Below are positions 35,998-45,195 of a stretch of DNA of 60,237 bases, piece by piece. Numbering within the stretch: position 1 is the stretch's first letter; each line of letters starts with the position of its first letter. Origin of the DNA: Bacteroidales bacterium (GTDB taxonomy: Bacteria > Bacteroidota > Bacteroidia > Bacteroidales > UBA3824); the NCBI GenBank assembly GCA_017412115.1, contig JAFPYR010000004.1:1-60237 (forward strand). Reading direction: 5' to 3'. The notes below the pieces were generated by a model. The model was not told where the DNA came from. It was given only the letters and a program-made list of their open reading frames with translations, and did no database searches. A program made the position numbers and the translations under genes.

Positions 35998-38358
35998 ATG
36001 AAAATCGTTTTTAGAAATTTAGTCAGCATAATCCGTAAATTCAAATTGGCGTGGCTGATGAATTTTGCGGGAATAGCAGCGGCTCTTACCGCGCTGATGT
36101 TTGTCGGAATGCAAATCTCTTACGAACACAGTTTCGACAACTGCCAAAAAAACGCCGGCAGAATTTTCCGTATCAGTCAGAACGTTGAACCACCGTTCAA
36201 CGTTATCCTCGCGCGCAAAGTCATTGAGACAATAGGTCATATCTCTCCAAAAATAGAAGCGTATGCCTCTGAAATGGATTTTTATGACCTTAATTACATC
36301 GAGACTGAAATCAGCGGCAATAAGCACGGATTTTACGAATACACAATCGGTATTGATTTGGGATACGCTGAAATGTTTGATTTTGACCTTGTTTGCGGCG
36401 ACATCAAAACTCTCGGCTTACCAGGAAACGCATTGATTAGCGAATTAACAGCCCAAAAAATGTTCGGAACCTTGGATGTCTTGGGCAAAACTTTAAAAAT
36501 CAACGACGACTGGGGTACTGACAACGGAGAAATCACAATAACAGGCGTTTACAAGGATTTTCCGTCCAACACGCAGACTAAAAACGCCATCTTCTTCGCC
36601 CTTAACGACATGTTGAAGGACGAAGACCGAAGCCGCAATTTCATAGGCTGGGTGATGCTCTCTTCGCCTGACGACAAGGAGGAAATCGAAGAACTTATCG
36701 GCAAAATCGCTGAGTTTAAAATCCAGGGAATGCCGTCAGAGCCTTATTATCTTGAACCGCTCAAAGACGTTTATTACAACAACGAAAACGACGCCGGGTT
36801 CGTGAAAAGCGGCAGCGTAAAAAGCACCGCAATGCTTTTTGTCATTTCCTTGATAGTGCTTTTAATATCGGCTGTCAACCAGACAAATTTCAACACCGCC
36901 CTTATCCCGATGCGGATACGGAGCATCAACACTCAAAAAGTTCTCGGCAGCAGTGTCAGCCGTCTCAGACTTCAACTTTTCGCCGAAAGTATTATTATCG
37001 GACTTTTGACGTGGCTTACGGCGTTGCTTATGGTCAGACTCCTGAATAACACGTGGCTGACCTCGTTTCTTGTGCCTGACGATTTGTCTGTTTCAAAAAA
37101 TATCGGCGTTTGTCTTTTGGACGGATTAATTTCGCTGATTGTCAACGTTTTGTCAAGCATTTATCCGATTCTGAAACTGACTTCCGTAAATCCGGCTCTG
37201 GTCTTGAAAGGCTCTTACGGACGCTCGCAGTCAGGACAGAAATTAAGAAACGCTTTGCTTGTTTTTCAATATTTTTCGGCTGTATGTTTTATTTCAATAG
37301 CGGTATGTATCTGGCTGCAAATCAGATATATGGAAAATAATAATTTAATTCTCCGCGACAATCAGATTGCCGTTTTCAAAACCAACCGTCAGTTCGGACA
37401 AAAGTTTGATTTGGCGTTGCAAAAATTCAAGGAAAACAGTGCGGTAGAAAACGCTGCCCTTAGTTCGCAGTTAATCGGCGGCGGCGACGCTTTCAACACC
37501 CGTTTTTATATTTTCAATTCCGACACGCTGACTTTTAACAACATAAGTTGCACAAGCGAGATTTTGGAGGTTTTTGACATTCCGCTCATTGACGGCGAGG
37601 GTTTCAGAGGTATACGCGACAGCGGCGTGGGCAATTTTGACTACAAAAACGACTGTGTGGTAAGTGCGGATATAATTTCAAAATTCCATTACAACCTTGG
37701 CGACACGGTTTACGGAATGTTCGGCGCAATAAAAGGCGTAATTGACAAAGGCATCAGAATAACATCTTTCCGCAAGGAGACGATGCCGCTTGCGCTGAGT
37801 CTTTCGCACGCCGAATATCTCAACTTCTGTTGCGTAAAACTTGCCAAAGGCTGCAACCTCAAAAACGCTTTGCAGCATATAGAAAACGTTGTTAATGAGA
37901 TAGTTCCTGAAATGCCGTTGGAGATTACGTTTTATGACAAGATTTTTGAAAACCTTTACAAAAAAGAGATTAACACTTCGGCTACAACTGTTTTTATGGC
38001 GGTTTTGGCGGTTTTGATTTCGATAATCGGGGTTTTCGGCATGGTAACTTTTGATACGGAATACAGGCGCAACGAGATTGCTCTCAGGCGGGTTTTCGGC
38101 GCGTCAACGGACGATATTATCAAGAAAATCAACCTGAAATATTTGATTATGATATTTGCGGGATTTGTTTTGAGTTTGCCTGTAACACTTTATGTTATAA
38201 CGCTTTGGCAGCAGAATTTCGTAGAAAAAGCACCGTTGCCGTGGTGGGTGTTTGCGGTTGTGGTTCTCTCGGTAACGGTGGTAACGTGCGCAATCGTAAC
38301 CGCTCAGTCCGCAAAAACAGTTTACGGCAATCCTGTGGAAGGGTTGAAGAAAGAGTGA
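35998..38358 (+). CDS. Large FtsX/MacB-type ABC permease, no ATPase gene adjacent
   Basis: 786 residues. Two MacB-core/FtsX modules: N-terminal span (about 18-40), periplasmic core to 275, three spans (about 280-400), then a second span near 425, a second core (450-655) and the last three spans (664-690, 715-740, 750-775). The conserved EYRRNEIALRRVFGAS lies after the sixth span. Large tandem permeases of this kind are common in Bacteroidota and work with a MacB-like ATPase; none follows in the window, so the ATPase must be elsewhere. The substrate is unknown. Last gene of the enhancer-controlled operon. Confidence 0.9.
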   Translation: MKIVFRNLVSIIRKFKLAWLMNFAGIAAALTALMFVGMQISYEHSFDNCQKNAGRIFRISQNVEPPFNVILARKVIETIGHISPKIEAYASEMDFYDLNYIETEISGNKHGFYEYTIGIDLGYAEMFDFDLVCGDIKTLGLPGNALISELTAQKMFGTLDVLGKTLKINDDWGTDNGEITITGVYKDFPSNTQTKNAIFFALNDMLKDEDRSRNFIGWVMLSSPDDKEEIEELIGKIAEFKIQGMPSEPYYLEPLKDVYYNNENDAGFVKSGSVKSTAMLFVISLIVLLISAVNQTNFNTALIPMRIRSINTQKVLGSSVSRLRLQLFAESIIIGLLTWLTALLMVRLLNNTWLTSFLVPDDLSVSKNIGVCLLDGLISLIVNVLSSIYPILKLTSVNPALVLKGSYGRSQSGQKLRNALLVFQYFSAVCFISIAVCIWLQIRYMENNNLILRDNQIAVFKTNRQFGQKFDLALQKFKENSAVENAALSSQLIGGGDAFNTRFYIFNSDTLTFNNISCTSEILEVFDIPLIDGEGFRGIRDSGVGNFDYKNDCVVSADIISKFHYNLGDTVYGMFGAIKGVIDKGIRITSFRKETMPLALSLSHAEYLNFCCVKLAKGCNLKNALQHIENVVNEIVPEMPLEITFYDKIFENLYKKEINTSATTVFMAVLAVLISIIGVFGMVTFDTEYRRNEIALRRVFGASTDDIIKKINLKYLIMIFAGFVLSLPVTLYVITLWQQNFVEKAPLPWWVFAVVVLSVTVVTCAIVTAQSAKTVYGNPVEGLKKE

Positions 38359-38562
38359 GAATATAATCTGTTTTCTGACAAAAATTTAAATTGTTGGTTG
38401 CAAAGGTGATGGAGTTAAACTGAGTTGATTTTTTTTAGGATAAGACATTATTAACGTTTTTTAACCCTCTAAACGCCTGCAAAAATCCCATTTTCTCGAA
38501 ACATTTTGCCCTTTGTACTCGTTAATAATAGCAAAACTATGTATAACTAAAAAAAGGTAGTT

Positions 38563-38625
38563 ATGGAAAATAACAAAATATATCAAACTATACAAAATAT
38601 AAAGTATACTATACAGGGGGGGTAA
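38563..38625 (+). CDS. Possible 20-residue ORF ending in a G7 run
   Basis: ATG 38563 opens a 20-codon frame (MENNKIYQTIQNIKYTIQGG) ending at TAA 38623-38625, right after seven G. With one more G the frame stays open to 38729 and reads through the hairpin that follows. An upstream AAAAAAAGG gives a modest ribosome-binding possibility. Nothing proves it is translated. Confidence 0.25.
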   Translation: MENNKIYQTIQNIKYTIQGG

Positions 38626-38657
38626 ATTATACATCGTTTATCCAACCACATACTTTC

Positions 38658-38714
38658 AATCCCTTGTGGGCTGTCGGTGCATCACGTAGACGACTGTCCG
38701 CAAGGGATTTTTTG
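38658..38714 (+). ncRNA. Long hairpin with T tail: terminator or small-RNA 3' end
   Basis: Segments 38658-38676 and 38691-38709 pair over 19 positions with one T/T mismatch and two wobbles (AATCCCTTG...CAAGGGATT outermost, GTCG...CGAC innermost), loop 14 nt, then TTTTTG. It stands alone, 300 nt after the permease and 77 nt before the lipoprotein operon. The remaining part of 38359-38790 is AT-rich with no gene. The length of the stem and loop is more than a plain terminator needs. Confidence 0.6.
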
Positions 38715-38790
38715 TGCCTTATAGCCTAAAATATCTTAATTTTTTTTTGACAATTAACACAAAGTAATCACTATAAAAAACCGAAAGATC

Positions 38791-40875
38791 ATGAAAAAAA
38801 TTCACTTTCTCTCGATTCTCGCCATCTTATTGGCGATGTTTGTAATCCTGCCATCGTGCAAGGACGACAAAGAAGATATAAACAACGGTCAAGACCCCGA
38901 CAACAATTCTGACGAAGACGAAGACTTCGAGGACGATACCTTTTGGGACGTAATGTCGAAACTTGTAAGCGGCGACGACATCACCGACGACTACGAGGGC
39001 AAGACCTTTGAGCCTTCTATCGGATTAGAAGATCCTGCCTCGCCGCAGATACGAATTGTTGCCACCAACACGATGGAAGCAGCTGCAAAGCGTTTTGCCA
39101 ATCTCACCGGTGCCGACATCGACGAAAACACAGCTACATACGAATGGAATGACGAAAAGGTTGGCTCAATGACTTACCGCAAAGTTAACGACGGCAAAGA
39201 CTTTGCCATAGTAGACGTCAACATCCCGTCCATACCGCACCTCTCCCAAATCATCTACCGCAACGGTATGCAAATGGGCGAAAACGGCGATTTTACAGGA
39301 ACGGCATTTTATCGTTTTGGCGATGTCATCAGCAAAGTACGTGCGGAAGACGGCGTAACAGAATACTGGGTGTGCGTGCGCCCCGCATTCGGCCCCGAAG
39401 AAAAAGAAAATACCCACTGGGTTAGCGTAAGCCCACTGCCTGACAAAGACATCCTATACTACACTGGCAGCAACAATTACGAATATGCCCTGCCTAAAAA
39501 ACTCAAAAACGACGTTGAACGGTTGCAGGATATGGCAGAAATGCTATATGCAATCTGTTATCCGGACGTGTGGTACACCAACCTCCTCTCTTACAAGCCG
39601 ACGATGTTCCACGATTTCGAAAGAGATAATGCCAAATACCACAACAATTACTTCTGGACCAACGTTGCACAAGCGTGGAGGGAAAAAGGAATCGATAGAC
39701 TCGTATTCGGAAAATCACTTGATGAATTTGCAAGTATGATGGCAAATCCAGACGAAGGTATCAATCTGATTACCAAGGGCTCTTGGAACACTACAATGTC
39801 CAATAAGCCTAACATCTACCAAGCCAAATTCGTGAACACCCCCGCTACCAAATACTGCAACATGCAGACCCGCAAACCAGAATCGACAATAAGTACACAA
39901 CTGACCAAAACAAAAGATAAACACGATCTTCAGTTTAATATCAAGAAGGAGTGTACCGCCGAAAAACCCTACTTTGTACACAGAGACTTCTTCAAAGACG
40001 ACCAACCGCGTTGGATTGTACGTTATGCCACAGGCGCAGAACTCTCGACAACCGGCAAATACACCAACGTATACGGTCCTATCAATGGCACAAAAGTAGT
40101 TTACCGTTACAACAAGGATGTTGCTAACTTGGGCGAAGACATCGACCTCTCGCAATACGAGCCGGAGATTACAAACGCCAGCCAACTAACCACTCCAAAA
40201 GTAGGCTACATTATCGCCAAAGGCGACAAGAACAATGATACCAAATTCTTTAAAACTGTCAAAGACGCCATCAACGCTAAATACTCTCCGCTCGGCATAG
40301 TAGTGTACACCGGAGATAGAGAAGGTACCAACTTAGCAATAGCGCTCAAAGACGCAATACTCAACACAAAATGGGCATCTTCCTACGGTGTTCTATCTGA
40401 GTGCGGTGTATCAGTAATCACCGACGAAACAAAGATCACCAACATCCGAAATGCCAACTCTGGTACCATCGACGGCGTAAAACTCGCCAACGGATGCGAT
40501 AAAAACCACGAACACAATGCCGCAATCGCCGCCAAAAACTACAAGGCTTTCGCTGCCGATGATACTAAGTGGTTTCTACCGTCAGTAAGCGACGTTGCCA
40601 AGGTGTTCAGTACATTCGACCTCACAATCGACGACGATCATTTATTTTATGTTGACAAAAATTCATCCGACTCCAAGGTTCTATACACATACTTCACCAA
40701 CTTGTTCTCTGCCGCTGGAATAGAATACGGGGGTAGAATGGAATTTTGGACAAGTACCTTGCAGGAAGAAGACAACGAACTTTATCCTATTATCGTGGAA
40801 GTAAAAACGGTTGGACTCTCATACGACATTAGTAGAACTGCCGAACCGCCTGTCCGCCCGTTTATGGCATTCTAA
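38791..40875 (+). CDS. Surface lipoprotein A: paralogue of 45192, C-terminal DUF1566/FISUMP-like tail
   Basis: 694 residues. Signal with lipobox PSC (Cys23) followed by KDDKED, an export signal for the cell surface in Bacteroidota, then a long Asp/Glu-rich stalk to about residue 60. The middle shares motifs with the 45192 product in the same order: GSMTYRK, AIVDVNIPSIPHLSQIIYRNG, a GTAFYRFGDV block, YWVCVRPAFG. The tail (from about 500) has SPLGIVVYTGD, KWFLPSVSDVAKVF, EFWTST and ends PPVRPFMAF, the layout of FISUMP/DUF1566-like domains. First gene of a seven-lipoprotein operon; 33 nt before the next. Role unknown; adhesion or substrate recognition are possible. Confidence 0.8.
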   Translation: MKKIHFLSILAILLAMFVILPSCKDDKEDINNGQDPDNNSDEDEDFEDDTFWDVMSKLVSGDDITDDYEGKTFEPSIGLEDPASPQIRIVATNTMEAAAKRFANLTGADIDENTATYEWNDEKVGSMTYRKVNDGKDFAIVDVNIPSIPHLSQIIYRNGMQMGENGDFTGTAFYRFGDVISKVRAEDGVTEYWVCVRPAFGPEEKENTHWVSVSPLPDKDILYYTGSNNYEYALPKKLKNDVERLQDMAEMLYAICYPDVWYTNLLSYKPTMFHDFERDNAKYHNNYFWTNVAQAWREKGIDRLVFGKSLDEFASMMANPDEGINLITKGSWNTTMSNKPNIYQAKFVNTPATKYCNMQTRKPESTISTQLTKTKDKHDLQFNIKKECTAEKPYFVHRDFFKDDQPRWIVRYATGAELSTTGKYTNVYGPINGTKVVYRYNKDVANLGEDIDLSQYEPEITNASQLTTPKVGYIIAKGDKNNDTKFFKTVKDAINAKYSPLGIVVYTGDREGTNLAIALKDAILNTKWASSYGVLSECGVSVITDETKITNIRNANSGTIDGVKLANGCDKNHEHNAAIAAKNYKAFAADDTKWFLPSVSDVAKVFSTFDLTIDDDHLFYVDKNSSDSKVLYTYFTNLFSAAGIEYGGRMEFWTSTLQEEDNELYPIIVEVKTVGLSYDISRTAEPPVRPFMAF

Positions 40876-40908
40876 CATCATTATTAACCGGCATAAAAAG
40901 TTAACAAT

Positions 40909-42642
40909 ATGAAAGCTAACAAATATCTGTTCATAGCCCTATTTGCCGCCACGGCGCTGTGCTACACCGCCTGTAAGGACGATGACAGCACACCCGAAAA
41001 TTCCACTACGCCCACGGAAATCAACATCGACGGCAACGTGGCAAATCAGGGTATCGACATAGCCGCTACTACCACGTCGTACACACTGCCTATCTCTGCC
41101 TCGGGCAAGTGGATGGCTCTTCTTGACGACGAATGCGACTGGGCGGCAATCGACGACTGCACTCTCATATACGAGGGCAGCAAGAAAGTTGTAATCGTAT
41201 GCGATCCAAACAATTCCTCTGCCCCCCGTTCCACAATACTCACAATCTACAAAGAGGACGGCAGCAATGAGGAAATAGACATCTTAATTACGCAGCGCGG
41301 CTCCGACAGCAACGGCAATTTCAGTGGCGACGAATTTTCCAAAAAAGGTCTCGGACACGGTGCCGAATACGAATACGTACTCAACACCAAGGGGCTTGCC
41401 AAACTCGCCATCAAAGAGGACGAAATGATTACCAAAGGCTCTATGAAAGAAGAAGACCGCACACGGTTCGACCCTACTAAGGTGTTCAAGAACAACAGCG
41501 TATTCAACATCAGCAGGATTCAGCAACTTCAAAACGAAAGCAAACTCTCAAAATCTGCCTACGTGGAGTCTTCTATACAAATCGCTGATATGAATACTTT
41601 ACTCCTTGATTCGTGTCTTCAACAGGAGAAAGAGTTGTCGGTAAACATGAAGGTGGACGTAAGTTTTGGTTTCTTGGAACTCTCGGCGCAGGCCGACTAT
41701 AAATCCCACAAAACGGAAGATCGTAAACATGTTGACTATTTCATCGCTCGCTCTGCACCAATGTACCACGCATACCTCTCTGAGGACGAACTCAGCAATT
41801 TTGCCGATTCCGTAGGTACTTTTGAACTGACAAACAGCGAAAACATAAAGTTGCTCGAAGCCAAAAAGCATGAGTTCAAGGTGGCTAACGCACGAGACGG
41901 CAAAGATTCGCTGCCGTTCACTGCAAAGCAGCAGAAGCAAATCGATAAGATGAAGAAGAAAATCAACAAGCCCTCATACGGCGGCATTTTCTCCGTTGGA
42001 TTCAGCAACAAGTATTACGAACTCACAGAAGCCATACTCGACGAAGATCACACCACCGCCAACAAGGTGCTCGAACAACTTGATAACGCCTACGGTCCAT
42101 TCATCATAGGTGGAGCCAACCTCGGCGGCACGATCTGTATGCACGGCACTCTTAACACCATGTACCTCGATGGCGATGTAGAGGTAGGCGCAACGTTGGA
42201 GACAGAAATGGGTGGGTTACTCAATATTTCGGGTGAACTCTCATACAATGAAAAAGGTGCGTCGATTTTCCGCAATTCAGATTTGGACGTGTCGGTGTTT
42301 GGCGGTGATGCCAACAAAGTGGCAGACGCGACCCTCAATCTGCTTACAAGCGAAAAACCAGACGACTTGGAAACCTTGCGAGATATCATCAGGGATTGGG
42401 TTAAGTCGATGGAATCCACCGACGGCAACAAGAGTCAGGCAATGCCAATTTCGTTTACAATGACACCGATATGGACTCTGTTTGCCGATATGGAAGTGCA
42501 GTCGTATGCAAGGGCGTACTTCATCCTCAGATACAAGAGCCGCGGCATCCTCAATTACCTCGGCTTCACGGAAGTAGGAGACATGAAGTCCCCTTCAGTA
42601 GAAGATATACTTAACCTCGCCGGATTCGACGAAGAAAAATAA
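40909..42642 (+). CDS. Surface lipoprotein B: BACON-MACPF protein
   Basis: 577 residues. Lipobox YTAC (Cys22) followed by KDDD. Residues 50-131 are a BACON-like sandwich (LPISASGKWMALL...ILITQRG). Residues about 190-540 form a membrane-attack-complex/perforin domain: the signature region reads YGPFIIGGANLGG (395-407), where the usual TH after YG is PF, and the cluster around ISFTMTPIWTLF is the conserved late strand. Lys-rich helices (340-352) would be one of the membrane-inserting clusters. Gap to the next gene is 33 nt. I infer a surface-tethered pore-former like the BSAP proteins of Bacteroidales, or a non-lytic relative. Confidence 0.85.
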   Translation: MKANKYLFIALFAATALCYTACKDDDSTPENSTTPTEINIDGNVANQGIDIAATTTSYTLPISASGKWMALLDDECDWAAIDDCTLIYEGSKKVVIVCDPNNSSAPRSTILTIYKEDGSNEEIDILITQRGSDSNGNFSGDEFSKKGLGHGAEYEYVLNTKGLAKLAIKEDEMITKGSMKEEDRTRFDPTKVFKNNSVFNISRIQQLQNESKLSKSAYVESSIQIADMNTLLLDSCLQQEKELSVNMKVDVSFGFLELSAQADYKSHKTEDRKHVDYFIARSAPMYHAYLSEDELSNFADSVGTFELTNSENIKLLEAKKHEFKVANARDGKDSLPFTAKQQKQIDKMKKKINKPSYGGIFSVGFSNKYYELTEAILDEDHTTANKVLEQLDNAYGPFIIGGANLGGTICMHGTLNTMYLDGDVEVGATLETEMGGLLNISGELSYNEKGASIFRNSDLDVSVFGGDANKVADATLNLLTSEKPDDLETLRDIIRDWVKSMESTDGNKSQAMPISFTMTPIWTLFADMEVQSYARAYFILRYKSRGILNYLGFTEVGDMKSPSVEDILNLAGFDEEK

Positions 42643-42675
42643 GTGTATTAACAAAAAAAACTGTCATTTAATCCA

Positions 42676-45195
42676 ATGAACCGTTTTCTTTACATATTAC
42701 TTTTGGCATCGCTTGCCCTCCACTCCTGCCGCAAAGATGATGATGTCACCGCCACACCCGTCCCTGACGGCGGCGAGGACATCACCGTCTGGACGGTTGA
42801 GGTAACTCTCGGTGCGAACGAGGACGGCGATGTCATTTTTTCTAGACAAGCCTCATACGAGTGCATCAAAGTAAAGATAAACGGATACAATGCCGTCACA
42901 GACGGTTCTATTGTTATCACAAGTAGCGTGCCTTGGCTCGTTCTCCGCTCCGACATTTTTCCCAGTGATAGCCTTGTGAGCATCGTTACGGCCGACAACA
43001 ACGAAGGTAGGCGGCGTACTGCTGACATCAAATTTGCCTCGTCGCTAATGCCCGAAAAGAACGCCACAGTGTCAATCACACAACTTTCCGCATCCGACTC
43101 CGACAGCAACGGCGGCAATGCCGAATCCGTATGCTATGTCGGTTACGGATACGACATTTTCAAGGCTTACGAAAGCCCGATGTCAGTCAAGAAGACAAAA
43201 GCTGTTCTCGACCTCGACAAACTCAGACAACAAACAGCATTACTCGGATTCGATCCTGTGCAAGACTGTCGTCTCGCCAGAACAGAAAACAAATACTTTA
43301 CCAACGCAAGTATATATGGCTTTGCGGAGGAACTCACTGCCTCGCAGACCAAATCAACGATCTCCCTCGATGGCTGTCGCGAAGACTGCAAGCAACTCGA
43401 ACAGCGTTGCCAAGGCGACGTGTTCCAAAACAACTTCGGGCGCGGCTGCATTCTAAAAACCGTAGCCTCCAAATACGTAGACCGTGGCGCATTGCTCGAA
43501 CTCCATCGGCAAGGTGAGGAACAAGGCTCACCATACGTTGTGCCATGGACCGACGACTTTGCCAACTACGTTGCCCAACTGATAACTAACGCCAACAAAA
43601 AGACGGCACTTCAAAAAACCGTCCGTAGTATCATCAACAAATACGGCACACACATAGTGATACAAGCAGATCTTGGCGGCAGAATCGACTATTCATTCAC
43701 AATGTCGAAGTCTTCATCGGTTAATTCCATTCAGGAACTTCGAGAGGAGATAGACTACACCCTCGGGCGCATCAAGGCTTCTGACCGCACGCCCGAATTT
43801 CAACAAAAAACATCCACCGCCAAGAGCGACGGAATGTCGATTACCGTGCGCGGAGGCGGTGCTCAAGAGCGTGAAACGCTTCTAAACGCCGCCCAAAAAC
43901 TCGACAACGACGGACAACTCAATATTGACGATATTAACCGGTGGATAGGCTCTGTAAACCCCGCTGCAAATGTCAGCATCAACGAATGCCTCGATGTCGT
44001 GCACTTTGAACTGATACCGATATGGGAACTCTTGCCGAAAAAATTTCGCGACATATTTCTCAGTACCGTGCTCGCAATGGTGGAGAATAGCGACAATAAG
44101 TTTGAGGCCGAAAAAATGCACCTCGACCTATATTCCATCGACCTTACTCAAAAAGACCTTACTGATTTCGACGCCGACGGCTCGCTCTGCAAAATTCTCT
44201 ACATCGACGACGAGCCGATACTCGAAATCTGCAACGAATACGTTCCAAAAATCCGAAGCGACCGCCGCGTAACGGTAATATACCCCATCAGTGAGGGTAT
44301 CATCAAAATGTCGCAGGGTATCTTTATCGGCGATGGACAAAACCAACCCGCCACCGTGGGCTTCTCCGACGCATCGTGCTTCGTATATCCCATCAGCACA
44401 ACAGCGATGGGCGAAATCTTAAGCAAAATATACTACATTCGCGGCAACCTGATGCAAGAGGCATACGGCATCACCCCAATCCCCGATAGTAGGCGGAAAC
44501 GGGAGGTTCAGGAAGACCGACTGATACTATTTACCGAAGACAATGCAGGTGCAATATACCACCAACACCCCATTGTGAAAGTAGGCTCCAATTTTTGGAC
44601 ACGCAACGACATTGATCACTATATGCTCTTTGTTACCGACGACGATGAATACAGCAATAGCAGCCTCGACCAATTGAAAAACAATGTGCTATACACAATG
44701 TTTCAATACATTACCAATTACGAATTCAACGCGTACAACTCTTGGACGTGGGGCTACAAGCCAAACACATACTTCGATGCCAACACCAAATGGTATATGC
44801 CTATAGCCAAGGAGGTGAAGAGTTTGTACGAATATCTTGGTTTCAACCCCAAGGCATTGTTCAAGGGCGAATTGTCGGGCTGGGACGCACAGTTCAACGG
44901 TTACTACGGTTGGTGCGACATCAAGAACAAAAACAAAGATTTCAGCAACCGCAGACGCGAAATCCGCTATGCCGGTGAATTGAATGTCATCTGTTCTAAA
45001 AATACCGACGACTATTCTGATGCCTGTCTGATGGTTCTCGACCGTAACTACTCTATGCAACTCATAGACGACTACACATACAACACCGTCAACAACTACG
45101 CATGGCGAAACAACTTCTACCCCGTGCGACCCACAAGAGGCCGTATGTATCAATATCCGTTATTATCAACTATTAAAAAGCACATAAAAAAATGA
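42676..45195 (+). CDS. Surface lipoprotein C: BACON-MACPF with DUF1566-like tail
   Basis: 839 residues. Lipobox HSC (Cys18) followed by RKDDD. Residues 55-137 are a BACON-like domain (ITSSVPWLVL, VSITQLS). MACPF domain about 150-460 with a canonical signature, NKYGTHIVIQADLGG (321-335), and FELIPIWELLP near 450. Residues about 533-590 share a unit with the third MACPF protein: VTVIYPISEGIIKMSQGIFIGDG. The tail (from about 640) has WYMPIAKEVKSLYEYLGF and ends YPVRPTRG, resembling the tails of the 38791 and 45192 proteins. It overlaps the next gene by 4 nt. Confidence 0.87.
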   Translation: MNRFLYILLLASLALHSCRKDDDVTATPVPDGGEDITVWTVEVTLGANEDGDVIFSRQASYECIKVKINGYNAVTDGSIVITSSVPWLVLRSDIFPSDSLVSIVTADNNEGRRRTADIKFASSLMPEKNATVSITQLSASDSDSNGGNAESVCYVGYGYDIFKAYESPMSVKKTKAVLDLDKLRQQTALLGFDPVQDCRLARTENKYFTNASIYGFAEELTASQTKSTISLDGCREDCKQLEQRCQGDVFQNNFGRGCILKTVASKYVDRGALLELHRQGEEQGSPYVVPWTDDFANYVAQLITNANKKTALQKTVRSIINKYGTHIVIQADLGGRIDYSFTMSKSSSVNSIQELREEIDYTLGRIKASDRTPEFQQKTSTAKSDGMSITVRGGGAQERETLLNAAQKLDNDGQLNIDDINRWIGSVNPAANVSINECLDVVHFELIPIWELLPKKFRDIFLSTVLAMVENSDNKFEAEKMHLDLYSIDLTQKDLTDFDADGSLCKILYIDDEPILEICNEYVPKIRSDRRVTVIYPISEGIIKMSQGIFIGDGQNQPATVGFSDASCFVYPISTTAMGEILSKIYYIRGNLMQEAYGITPIPDSRRKREVQEDRLILFTEDNAGAIYHQHPIVKVGSNFWTRNDIDHYMLFVTDDDEYSNSSLDQLKNNVLYTMFQYITNYEFNAYNSWTWGYKPNTYFDANTKWYMPIAKEVKSLYEYLGFNPKALFKGELSGWDAQFNGYYGWCDIKNKNKDFSNRRREIRYAGELNVICSKNTDDYSDACLMVLDRNYSMQLIDDYTYNTVNNYAWRNNFYPVRPTRGRMYQYPLLSTIKKHIKK

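Noticed and set aside
43118..43565. Several open frames in other phases inside the GC-rich operon
   Set aside because: They overlap strongly supported lipoprotein genes; long shadow frames are expected at this base composition.
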